NCBI RefSeq assembly: GCF_020535565.1
Contig: NZ_CP084758.1
Span: 1,577,501-1,641,500 of the forward strand
DNA: 64,000 bases
From: Shinella sp. XGS7
GTDB taxonomy: Bacteria; Pseudomonadota; Gammaproteobacteria; Burkholderiales; Burkholderiaceae_C
Direction: 5' to 3'
The notes beneath the pieces were generated by a model that worked only from the letters and a program-made list of their open reading frames with translations, had not been told where the DNA came from and did not search any database. A program made the position numbers and the translations under genes. Of the stretch, positions 18,312 to 26,469 are shown one piece after another. Positions within the stretch are counted from its first letter, which is position 1, and each line of letters starts with the position of its first letter.

Positions 18312-18340
18312 GACAATTGTCTTTTTGAAAAACAATTGTC
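18312..18340. promoter_or_regulatory. Tandem ACAATTGT palindromes upstream of psuK
   Basis: GACAATTGTC (18312-18321) and AACAATTGTC (18331-18340) are near-identical palindromes spaced 19 bases centre to centre, about two helical turns. They begin 15 bases upstream of the psuK start, in the region where its promoter should lie. The likely ligand is the HTH domain of PsuK itself. Confidence 0.7.
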
Positions 18341-18416
18341 TGATTTGTTTGCCTGGGGGCGTGGAATCCTGCCTTCCTACAATCGGCGGCCCACCAGCCC
18401 AAGCCCGGGAGCCGCC

Positions 18417-19751
18417 TTGACCGACCGATTGCTCAGCCTTGCCCAGCAGCGCTGGAGCGCGCCCCTGCTGCGCGCCCTGGGCCTGCCCCAGCCCCAGCCG
18501 CTGCGGCGCCGCGCGCCCGGGGCCTGGCAGCGCCGGGAGCTGGCGGGGCGACGCCTGCGCCTGCTGGCGGCCGCGCCCAGCGCCCTGGCGCCGCGCCTGC
18601 AGGCCTGGGCCGAGGCGCGTGGTCTTCAGACGCTGACCGGCGATGACGGCGCCCAGGCCTTGCTGCTGGACTTGAGCGACGTCAGCCGTCTTGATCAGTT
18701 GCAGGCCTTGCGCGCCCTGGCCCAGCCGGCCGTGCGCGGCCTGGCGCGCGGCGCTCGGGTGCTGGTGCTGGCGCCGCCCCTGGACCCGGCGGCCGGGCCC
18801 GAGGCCGCAGCCGTGGCGGCGGCCCTGCGCGGCTTTGTGCGCGCCCTGGGCAAGGAGCTGGGCCGGCGCGGCGCCAGCGCCAATCTGCTGGCTCTGGAGG
18901 CCGGGGCCGACACGGCGGCGCTGGAGGCCGCGCTGGACTTCTTCCTCGGGGATGGCGGCGCCTATGTGAGCGGCCAGGTGCTGCATCTGCCCAGCGCCGT
19001 GGCGGGTGCAGGCGAGGGCTTGCAGGGCGCCCTGGCCGTGGTCACCGGCGGGGCCGGCGGCATCGGCGCGGCCACGGTGCGCCGCCTGGCGGCCGAGGGC
19101 GTGCGTGTGCTCTGTGTGGATGTGCCGGCCGCGGCCGCGCCCCTGCAGGCCCTGGCGGCCGCCGTGGGCGGCGAGGCCCTGGGCCTGGACATCAGCAGCC
19201 CCGCGGGCGTGGCCCAGCTGGCCCAGGCGGTGGCGGCGCGCGGCGGCGCCGGCCTGCTGGTGCACAACGCCGGCATCACCCGCGACCGCAGTCTGGCCCG
19301 CATGAGCGCGGCCGAGTGGGACGGCGTGCTCGCCGTCAACCTGGGCGCGGTGCTGGCCATCGACGCCGCCCTGGACGCCGCCGCGGCCCTGCGGCCCGGC
19401 GCGCGCGAGATCTGCCTGGCCTCCATCAGCGGCATCGCCGGCAATGCGGGGCAAACCAATTACGCGGCCAGCAAGGCCGGCCTGATCGGCTATGTGCAGG
19501 CGCGCGGCGCCGAGCTGGCGCGGCGTGGCGGCGGCGGGGCCTTTGCCGTGGCGCCCGGCTTCATCGAGACGGCCATGACGCGGCGCATGCCCTGGACGCT
19601 GCGCGAGGCCGGCCGGCGACTCAATGCCCTGCAGCAGGGCGGCCAGCCCGAGGATGTGGCCGAGGCCATCGCCTTTCTGGCCCGGCCCGAGGTCGCGGCC
19701 TTCAGCGGCCAGACCCTGCGGGTCTGCGGCCAGTCCCTGCTGGGCGCCTGA
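18417..19751 (+). CDS. Long FabG-like 3-oxoacyl-ACP reductase (SDR, FabG4 type)
   Basis: A 444-aa protein with a TTG start behind GGGAG. The N-terminal ~195 residues are a degenerate Rossmann-like domain typical of high-molecular-weight FabG4 proteins. The C-terminal half is a full short-chain dehydrogenase with the TGGAGGIG cofactor loop near residue 211, LVHNAGITRDRSLARM, a Ser in SISGIAGNAGQ, and the catalytic pair Tyr349 and Lys353 in NYAASK. It should reduce 3-ketoacyl thioesters with NAD(P)H. The gph start lay 29 bases downstream before the transposon entered, so these two were probably an operon. Confidence 0.88.
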   Translation: MTDRLLSLAQQRWSAPLLRALGLPQPQPLRRRAPGAWQRRELAGRRLRLLAAAPSALAPRLQAWAEARGLQTLTGDDGAQALLLDLSDVSRLDQLQALRALAQPAVRGLARGARVLVLAPPLDPAAGPEAAAVAAALRGFVRALGKELGRRGASANLLALEAGADTAALEAALDFFLGDGGAYVSGQVLHLPSAVAGAGEGLQGALAVVTGGAGGIGAATVRRLAAEGVRVLCVDVPAAAAPLQALAAAVGGEALGLDISSPAGVAQLAQAVAARGGAGLLVHNAGITRDRSLARMSAAEWDGVLAVNLGAVLAIDAALDAAAALRPGAREICLASISGIAGNAGQTNYAASKAGLIGYVQARGAELARRGGGGAFAVAPGFIETAMTRRMPWTLREAGRRLNALQQGGQPEDVAEAIAFLARPEVAAFSGQTLRVCGQSLLGA

Positions 19752-19780
19752 TCGTTTTCCATCGTTTCAATCCGAGCACC

Positions 19781-19805
19781 ATGACGCAGCAGCTGCAAGC
19801 ACTTC
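19781..19805 (+). pseudogene. gph: 5' stub of gph cut by the transposon
   Basis: ATGACGCAGCAGCTGCAAGC followed by ACTTC encodes MTQQLQAL and the first base of the next codon. Joining this stub to base 62747 gives MTQQLQALPPQAFLVDLDGT, an uninterrupted HAD phosphatase N-terminus, with a total of 678 bases (226 codons including stop). This shows that the transposon split an ordinary gph gene after its eighth codon. The stub now reads into the transposon end and stops within a few codons. Confidence 0.88.
19801..19805. repeat. Target-site duplication ACTTC, left copy
   Basis: ACTTC directly outside the left transposon end matches ACTTC at 62742-62746 outside the right end. Five bases is the duplication length made by Tn7-family transposition. 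Confidence 0.88.
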
Positions 19806-19956
19806 TGGTTCGATTAAATAGAGTTCAAAAACTCGACCCGACCGCTCTCATAGGAGTGCGCGGTCGGTGGACTCGGACTCTGTGGGCGAATAGTTCAAAA
19901 GCCGCTGACCTTGATGGATGCAGCGACCTACTCGCAAAACAATAGAGTTCAAAACG
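19806..19956. repeat. Left transposon end with three TnsB-site-like boxes
   Basis: The boxes are TAAATAGAGTTCAAAAAC (19815-19832), CGAATAGTTCAAAAGC (19887-19902, two bases shorter) and CAATAGAGTTCAAAAC (19940-19955), all in the same orientation. The wide spacing resembles the Tn7 left end. Between the first two boxes is an 8-bp inverted repeat CCGACCGC / GCGGTCGG (19838-19845 and 19860-19867). Confidence 0.8.
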
Positions 19957-21551
19957 TGAGCATTCATATCCCGACTCTTCCGGAAGGATCGATGCTCTAT
20001 TCCGCGTTAGCGTTCAGCTACCGGTCATCGGCAGCCAGCAATGGCCGCCGCTTCATTGACAAGTTCTATGGCTATCCTGGAGCGAGTCACCTGAATTGGT
20101 TTGGCGCGGGCGCGGCGTTCGTTAGCAGCCAATGGTTCAACGGCACCGCGTCCCCGGTAGAGCTCTTGCGGCGCCACACACTCTTTGGCTTCTACTCGCT
20201 AGGGCTGAGAGAAGAAGTTGCTACTGAGTGGGCAGAAGCCTTAGCCAACAGCGACGCAAAACGCAGTAGCCGGTACACAAGGACTCTCGATCCTGTTGCA
20301 ACGAAGACAGGCCTTCGATGCTGCGAGAAGTGCGTAGCGGAAGATGAAGCACGCGGTGCTCTCGCCACGTGGCGCACGGTGCATCAGTTGCCCTTTGTGC
20401 AGCATTGCCCTGTTCATCTCGAGCCACTCGTCGATCGATGTCTGCAATGCGGATGTCCACTTGACGATGGTCGCAGGTTTCGGCTGCCTGGGGAGTTGTG
20501 CTCTGCTTGTGGATCTTGCGGAGTGAGTTCGACACTTCTACAACCGTCGACCGGCTACTTCAGACTCCTTATGCGCGCCGACGAAGCGATGCGCGATCAG
20601 GTCGAAATCTACCGTCCGAGTGAATGGGCTAGGTCGCTTCGCCAATTCGTCTCGCACTACAAGTCCTCAGAGTTGGCCGCCGAAGCGTTATCGAAGGAGA
20701 TTTCTTTGCTCTGGGATGTTCAGTCCATAGAGCAGATATGGGTGCAACTAGGCTTGAGCTTCAGGGCGGGGAACCTGATCCTGGCACTCTCCGAGGCACT
20801 TGTCAGCAGCCCATTGACCCTACAACTAGTAGCTGCCGAGGGGATGCAGAGCTTGCATCCACATGTGTTCGAGAAGAGATTTCCAGGAAAAGCGTTCAAA
20901 TCGTCCTCCATTCGCAAGGAGAACGTCGAAGAGATGCGTCAGGCGGTCTTGCAGGTCGGCAACTCTCTGGGGCTGAGCCGCAAGTTTCTCGAGACACTAG
21001 TCAGTACGGGATTGTCAGGGGCTGCATCGATTGAGGCTGGACTATCGCAGGGACAGGCGAAGACAGCAATGAACGCACTCAGGACCGCCATTCAGAGTGA
21101 GTTCCAGATCGAGAATTGCGCGCCGATTCTTGACCCCATGCTGAGGAAATTTCGATCTATTAGTCGTCAAGCCGAGTCTCGAGAGAGAGTCATCAAACTG
21201 CTTACTGACAAGCATGAATTCCCTCGTGCTGCTGTATGGAGACACTTGCCGAATGACCTAGTGCGGCTTAGAGCAATTGACAAGTCTTGGCTTGAGCAGG
21301 TTGCTCCGAAACGAAAATTTGCGCCACCGCCGATGGACGATCCCGTTAGCCGTACGGAATGGTATCGGCACAAGGTTACAGATGCGCTCGCAAAGGATCC
21401 GTTGGTAACCCGAAGTGCCTTGCACGCCCGCTTCTCGACTGCCATGGCGTGGTTAATCGCCAACGACGAGAACTGGCTGAATGAAACGCTGCCAGCGCGG
21501 AAGGGCGGGAGGCCGGCTAAGCCTTCCAGGCTTTCAGGCGCACCTCCCTGA
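19956..21551 (+). CDS. tniQ: TniQ/TnsD-family target-selection protein 1
   Basis: A 531-aa protein. The GTG at 19956 is preferred because the earlier Met codons (19911, 19914) lie upstream of or across the third TnsB-like box; ATG 19992 is an alternative. After SMLYSALAFSYRSS it has a TniQ domain with an N-terminal WFNGTASPVELLRRHTLFGFY and a zinc-binding region RCCEKC, HQLPFVQHCPVH, RCLQCGC and LCSACG. The C-terminal half is helical with DNA-binding-like repeats (FPRAAVWRHLPNDLVRLR). TnsD-type proteins direct insertion to a fixed chromosomal site, so this one may have chosen the fabG-gph site. It faces the tnsABC-tniQ2 operon and is less GC-rich than the flanking chromosome. Confidence 0.88.
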   Translation: MSIHIPTLPEGSMLYSALAFSYRSSAASNGRRFIDKFYGYPGASHLNWFGAGAAFVSSQWFNGTASPVELLRRHTLFGFYSLGLREEVATEWAEALANSDAKRSSRYTRTLDPVATKTGLRCCEKCVAEDEARGALATWRTVHQLPFVQHCPVHLEPLVDRCLQCGCPLDDGRRFRLPGELCSACGSCGVSSTLLQPSTGYFRLLMRADEAMRDQVEIYRPSEWARSLRQFVSHYKSSELAAEALSKEISLLWDVQSIEQIWVQLGLSFRAGNLILALSEALVSSPLTLQLVAAEGMQSLHPHVFEKRFPGKAFKSSSIRKENVEEMRQAVLQVGNSLGLSRKFLETLVSTGLSGAASIEAGLSQGQAKTAMNALRTAIQSEFQIENCAPILDPMLRKFRSISRQAESRERVIKLLTDKHEFPRAAVWRHLPNDLVRLRAIDKSWLEQVAPKRKFAPPPMDDPVSRTEWYRHKVTDALAKDPLVTRSALHARFSTAMAWLIANDENWLNETLPARKGGRPAKPSRLSGAPP

Positions 21552-21718
21552 GTGTCTTCAGACAGGCAGGGTTCTCTACAAAGCGCATCGTTGTAGACCA
21601 CCCAGACACAACTGCCCCTTTCGTCGGCCGGCTCTGACTCGAAGAAGATATACAGGTCGGTGCGGTGGCCAGAAGCGACGAGGCCCGCGCTCTTGGCATC
21701 CAGATGGGCCATCCATTC
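21552..21718 (-). other. Gap between two convergent tniQ genes; possible decayed short reading frame
   Basis: Read on the minus strand from 21712 there is MAHLDAKSAGLVASGHRTDL and then IFFESEPADERGSCVWVVY. It appears to continue in a second frame (RFVENPACLKTLREVRLKAW) after a one-base shift near 21590. This could be a frameshifted small gene. No family is recognised. Confidence 0.3.
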
Positions 21719-23038
21719 CTAGTCAAAGAGACTGGGCTGCATTAACAGCCGTCCAGCCATTGATTTGTAGAGATCTCTAGCTAGGCTTGGCGCATGCTCC
21801 CGCAACCACCTGAGCTCGCCTGCGCACTCGATCTCGATGTCTTGCCGCCGGGCCTCTGGGTGATCCGCCACGTATTGCCGGATAAGCTCAACGCATTGCC
21901 CTTGCCGCCCGTCGCGCAACCGCTGACGCCACTCCAGACGCAATTGTGGGTCGGATTCCAGCCACCGGACCACATCCGCTCGGGTGGCGCTCAGCAGGCG
22001 CATCACCGCGTCGTAACTATCGCCATTGGCGAACGCCTGCTGCACCACATCTGGCGCCCTGCTCGCGACAGGAGCATCGTCCGGAAAAAGAAGTACCTGG
22101 GAGTCTGGATCAACCGACCTGCCAACCGCTGCATCCTCAAATGCCATGGCCCCACTTCCCGGCGAGTTCCAATCCAAGGCCGCCCACAAGACAGTCCAAT
22201 GCGCGGGGACCACCAACTTCCTGCGCCAAAGCAGATCTGGAACCCAGGTTCCAGAGCTTAGGCTACTCAGGTTCGAGTCCAAAGAGCGAAGGCAGGAGGA
22301 TATCCTGGTGCCCTCGAACCACCGTGCAATTCGGTCGTGTCGGGCCCCACGGATGGAATGAATTGCGCCCAGAGCCTGAAGGCGCAGCAACGCCGATCGT
22401 CGGATCGACCCTGGGTTGATGACGCGAATCTGCCTTAGCTTCGAGCTCACCTCGGAAAGCGTGTGGAGTTCCGAGGGCGGCGCCGGGATCCGCTGCATGT
22501 CACCTGAATCGTCCGCCCGAGGAAGCAGCCAGTTGTTCGTGTGCCGACGCTGCAGAAGCAAACCGCCATGGCGCGTGCACGTCAAAACAGTGGGGAACTG
22601 ATGATCGGTGTGCCAGTAGGCGCGACCGATGGTCTCTTGGTCATACGCGACGCAGTCTGCACACCACTTCAACGGATGGCTCGCCGGCCGCGTCCGGGAC
22701 ATGCCACTGCATTGGCGTCGCCAGAATCTGTCCGTTCCGGTCTGGATGCGTCTAGCTATGTTCTCCTGGACGTCCTCTGCAAGAAATGGCAGGTAATAGC
22801 CAGCGACGGTGTGTCGCCTCGCCATGTGCAGAGCTTCCTCGGAGTCCGCGCTATCAAGTAGGGGAAGTCTGCCAAGCGACGCGGGAAGATCATGCTGGCG
22901 TGCGGCATGGCTCCCTCCGAGAAGGGCAACGCCTGTTTTTGCACCGCTGGTGCCGCATGTCATTGAGTGGCACGCGCTGCACCAACTGAAGATGGTTTCG
23001 TCGGCGAGTATTGACGGGAGCGTCGACCGCAAGGACAT
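21719..23038 (-). CDS. tniQ: TniQ-family protein 2 (target selection)
   Basis: A 439-aa protein. ATG 23038 is chosen because AAGGG lies at the proper distance upstream; a GTG six bases earlier is possible. The N-terminus LPSILADETIFSWCSACHSM and the zinc-binding WCADCVAYDQ with HQFPTVLTCTRHGG are TniQ hallmarks. The C-terminal third contains HTH-like segments (SYDAVMRLLSATRADVVRWLE). It starts 17 bases after the tnsC stop and is the last gene of the tnsA-tnsB-tnsC-tniQ operon. Elements with two TniQ-type proteins often use one for a chromosomal site and one for mobile targets; which does which here is not known. Confidence 0.85.
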   Translation of the reverse strand: MSLRSTLPSILADETIFSWCSACHSMTCGTSGAKTGVALLGGSHAARQHDLPASLGRLPLLDSADSEEALHMARRHTVAGYYLPFLAEDVQENIARRIQTGTDRFWRRQCSGMSRTRPASHPLKWCADCVAYDQETIGRAYWHTDHQFPTVLTCTRHGGLLLQRRHTNNWLLPRADDSGDMQRIPAPPSELHTLSEVSSKLRQIRVINPGSIRRSALLRLQALGAIHSIRGARHDRIARWFEGTRISSCLRSLDSNLSSLSSGTWVPDLLWRRKLVVPAHWTVLWAALDWNSPGSGAMAFEDAAVGRSVDPDSQVLLFPDDAPVASRAPDVVQQAFANGDSYDAVMRLLSATRADVVRWLESDPQLRLEWRQRLRDGRQGQCVELIRQYVADHPEARRQDIEIECAGELRWLREHAPSLARDLYKSMAGRLLMQPSLFD

Positions 23039-23055
23039 AGCCACCCTTGCCCTTG

Positions 23056-24567
23056 CTAGGTTGGTGGATGTTCTTCGCCTGCGGGCTTCTGCCCCCTCTT
23101 CGCGGGCCCTCGCTGCCCAAGGGATCGAAGCATGCTCTCGAACTCGTTCACGTGATCCTGTGTGATGCCGAGTGCGCGAATGTCATCAGGGCTCAAGGAC
23201 TTGAGGACCTCGAGTTGCTTGGTCAACTGATTAGTCCTCTTTGTTTGCTCCGAGGTGTACCGCGCAAGGAGTCGCTTGACCAGTACCACCGCCTGGTCGG
23301 ACGGAACAACTGGTGGCACGGCCTTGTCGGCGCCGCTTGCCTTGCCGCCTTTGGCGGGCTCACGCGCAGCGGGGATGTCGAGATAGGTACGGGCGGAACT
23401 GGACGTAGGAGAAGAGATCGAAACAGCAATGTCCTTGATGTCCTGGAATCGTCGTGACTTCAAGGCCAGGTCGTAGTCACGCCTCGTGACGTGGGCCGAG
23501 GCGCCGCCACGCCGCAGTGCCTGCCGCTGAACCTCTACGTGGTAAGGCATGTATAGGCCGGGCAGCCCACCTGAGTTGTCGAACTCAAGCTGGCTTCTCT
23601 CTTCTATCGGCACGTCCCAATGCTCGACCAAGTTGAACTCGCGAGCAGTCGGAACAAAGTCCCGCGTCCACCAAGGGGTGGTCACAGACTCAGCAGGTTC
23701 CAGATGGTGAATTCCCCCCGCACTGAAGCGCCGCATGACCTGGCTGAAGACGTACAGATGCTCGAAGGCCAGCGGGTTTCCCGCGAGTGCAACAGATATG
23801 CCCAGGTTCATCAGCGTCAAGTAGAAAAGGACAAACTCGATACGCCACGGGCTGTCCACAAACGTGGACTGCTGCTTCTCGTCGATGACAAGGAGGGCCA
23901 CGCGGTGCCTAGAGAGAAGCTTGCAGACCGTGACGATCAGCGTGTCGATGTTGGTCGTCCGCTTGTGGTCATCGAGGTAGTCTGTCCCCAAGGTTTCGTC
24001 GAGCGTCTCAAGGATTCGCTTCAGTAGGCCGCCTCGAGATCCGTTGCTCGCGAAGTCAACCTTCAGATATACGGCTTGGCGCAAGCTGTACCACTCGCAG
24101 GCTTTGGAGGTTCCCCAGTCGATCACCTGATCGGGCGCCACCATGGAGAGCGCTCGGAGAAGCAAGGCAGACTTTCCAGTTCCGGTCATCCCGGTGAGAA
24201 GAAGGCCGGCACCGTCCAGTTGCTGAATGCGCCTGAACTGGCCCCTCTCTTCAAGCAGGCCGACCCTGTTCATGCGCTGATGCTCCGCGCGGCTCAACGG
24301 GTTGCGCATGAGGAGCGCGCGCCGAATGAGCGTTTGAACGCCTGCCACCGCCTCCAGGATCGCCGCCGTTGCAGCAAAGTGCTCAGTGGAGAACTCAAGC
24401 AAGGGCTCTCTGTCAGCGGCATCCAGTTTCTGCCAGTCGACCGCGGCTAGCGGCTTATGCACGAGTCGGGCTGGGATTTGTTTGAATGGGACGGGGGGCG
24501 GCAAGGCCTCAAGGAAGGGGTTCGCTCCTAGAAGCAACTCTGGGCGGATCGCGTTTGTGTCGGTCAT
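23056..24567 (-). CDS. tnsC: TnsC-like AAA+ ATPase, transposition regulator
   Basis: A 503-aa ATPase that would link the TniQ-marked target to the TnsAB transposase. Walker A GMTGTGKS is at residues 126-133 and Walker B VALLVIDE ends at Asp229-Glu230. The sensor region ISVALAGNPLAFEHL and the TnsC-like segment MRRFSAGGIHHLEPA follow. The C-terminal 100 residues are polar with a Ser/Pro/Ala-rich linker and a helical tail. It starts 77 bases after the end of tnsB with GAAGAG as ribosome site. Confidence 0.9.
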   Translation of the reverse strand: MTDTNAIRPELLLGANPFLEALPPPVPFKQIPARLVHKPLAAVDWQKLDAADREPLLEFSTEHFAATAAILEAVAGVQTLIRRALLMRNPLSRAEHQRMNRVGLLEERGQFRRIQQLDGAGLLLTGMTGTGKSALLLRALSMVAPDQVIDWGTSKACEWYSLRQAVYLKVDFASNGSRGGLLKRILETLDETLGTDYLDDHKRTTNIDTLIVTVCKLLSRHRVALLVIDEKQQSTFVDSPWRIEFVLFYLTLMNLGISVALAGNPLAFEHLYVFSQVMRRFSAGGIHHLEPAESVTTPWWTRDFVPTAREFNLVEHWDVPIEERSQLEFDNSGGLPGLYMPYHVEVQRQALRRGGASAHVTRRDYDLALKSRRFQDIKDIAVSISSPTSSSARTYLDIPAAREPAKGGKASGADKAVPPVVPSDQAVVLVKRLLARYTSEQTKRTNQLTKQLEVLKSLSPDDIRALGITQDHVNEFESMLRSLGQRGPAKRGQKPAGEEHPPT

Positions 24568-24644
24568 TGGTGGCTCTTCGCCTTGTGTGATGGGGTCGGT
24601 GGCCGCAGCAATGCCTGCGGCGCCGATAGCGTGCTGGGTGGTGT

Positions 24645-25957
24645 CTATGCCATCGCGGTGGCGGCATGGAACGCTGACATGACGTCATCCGATGCGGACG
24701 ACTCCTCCTGATGCGGTGGGTCCGATTGAGATTCGCCCTCCGCCGCCTCCTCGGCTTGGTCAAGCGCGGCTTCCTGCCGCTCGAGAAGCTCCAGCTCTTC
24801 TTTCCGGTTTTGATCGAGATTGCTCGTGAGCTTCTTCTTCGAAGGCGGGTTTGGAAGCTGTTCCAGCTCCGCCTTCGCTTCGGCTGTTGCCGCCGCTGTA
24901 GTGGCCATGCGCCCCAGCAGGGTCTCTGTCTCAGTCTGTTCTGTCTCGCCCTGAGCGAGATCGCGCGTGAGGACCGCGGATTCCAGGTACATGATCCACT
25001 CTTCCAGGGTCAGCTTGCCAAGGATGGTTGCGTTGCGCCCGGACGTCGTCACGCGAATCATTCCCGCCTTCGTTGGCAACCATGCCTCTGAAAGGTCCTC
25101 ATGGGACATCTTCATCCTCGTGTGGATCACCTTTCCCGTTTGCTTGACCTTGTCCAGAAGACCGGTCGCTACCAGTTCGGCGCTGGTGTACCGAAGCCGG
25201 GGCAACGCTTGCATCCTTCCGTGCACCTTGGCTTCGATATAGATGCCGTTCTTGCGGATGACCACGTTGACATCTGGCAGCGTGAAGGCACGCAGTGCCT
25301 GATAGTCGACAGGCACTGATCGATTCATTCGCCGCTTGGTGAGCCAGTTGAAGATGTTGATTCGCGTTGGTGGTATCCGCGGCTCCTCGAGCAGCATGTC
25401 ATCCGGCGCTAGGTCCGGCACATCCTCCACCGTGTTGTGCCAAACGATGTATCGAATCAGTTCCCGCATGTACTCGTAGTAGTTCCACAGCGCACCAAGC
25501 GCGGCATGATCTTGGCCGCGCTCCTTCGGCCTGCCGTGAGTTGCGCCAGGAAGATGCTTGTCGAGAAGTTGGTGATCCTTGTGATGCTGGGTCTCTATAC
25601 TTCCTTTTCTGTCTCCTGAGAACGTCGGCGTGCACGTCACTCCGAAGCCGAACTGCTCTTCTGCTTCAGTGATCTGCTCCGCCTTCAACTCCCCGTTGTC
25701 CGCGAGGTGCATGCGAGCGAGCAGCCCCGGTATCGATCCGGGCGGGATGTCGACTCCGAAGCGAGCGGCCCAGGCCACCTTGCAGTCCATTGCGCCATGC
25801 AAGATTGCTTGCAGGGCAGTCGAAGGGGAAGGAGGCTCCCAACCGCAATACAAGCCATAGATGATTCCGGTGCGGCTCTCTTTCAGTATGAGCCTGGTCA
25901 TCGGTGGCAACTTCTTCAGACGGCTGACGTAGGAGGCCAGATACACGTCCGACGACG
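24645..25957 (-). pseudogene. tnsB: TnsB transposase, C-terminal part (split by IS66 element)
   Basis: About 437 codons from SSDVYLASYVSRLKKLPPMTR to the stop. The part includes the RNase-H-fold core after the first catalytic Asp (IIYGLYCGWEPPS), a region ETQHHKDHQLLDKHLPGATH, an Mu-transposase-like C-terminal beta domain, and a long acidic tail. Joined to 28844-29831 and counting the 8-bp duplication once, the original gene is 2301 bases, 767 codons including the stop. This copy lacks a start of its own except an ATG inside the IS end. An active transposase is therefore not expected. Confidence 0.88.
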
Positions 25958-25983
25958 GTAAGCGTCCGGTGAACACCCTCTGA

Positions 25984-26319
25984 TCAGTGGGCCACCGACT
26001 TGGAGAACAGATTGATCGTCAGCACCCCGGCCATGATCATGCCGATTCCGGCGAGCGCGGGGGCGTCCAGTGTCTGCTTGAACCACAGCCAGCCGACCGC
26101 CGACACCAGCACGATGCCGACGCCCGACCAGATGCCATAGGCGATACCTGTTGGTATCGCTTTGAGGGTGATGGAGAGGAAGTAGAACGAGACCGCATAG
26201 CCTGTCACGCTGGCAAGCGTGGGCCATAGTTTGGTCATGCCTTCCGATGACTTGAGGAAGCTGGTGGCAGCGACTTCCGCAATGATCGCAACGCCGAGAT
26301 AAACGTAGTTCATGTTCAT
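25984..26319 (-). CDS. Small multidrug resistance (SMR) efflux protein, EmrE/Qac-like
   Basis: A 111-aa protein with four membrane helices. The essential Glu of the family is at residue 15 in IIAEVAATSFLKSSEGMTKL. The helix-4 region and the signature AIPTGIAYGIWSGVGIVLVS are intact. Such proteins exchange quaternary ammonium compounds or guanidinium-type cations for protons in the inner membrane. It lies inside the IS66 element between tnpC and the terminal repeat, so it is a passenger. No guanidine riboswitch was recognised upstream. Whether it exports antiseptics or guanidinium cannot be told from the sequence. Confidence 0.9.
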   Translation of the reverse strand: MNMNYVYLGVAIIAEVAATSFLKSSEGMTKLWPTLASVTGYAVSFYFLSITLKAIPTGIAYGIWSGVGIVLVSAVGWLWFKQTLDAPALAGIGMIMAGVLTINLFSKSVAH

Positions 26320-26469
26320 TCAGCGACTGTATTGGGTCTGGACGTTTGGAGCCATTAATGCCCGGCCTCGAGCCCAAGGGTATCGCCCGCCCCTTTTGAC
26401 GGTTTGGTGGAACTCTGAGCACACGTAGGGTGGATGCCGACAGCAGCTTGGCCGTCGGGATGGCCGCAT

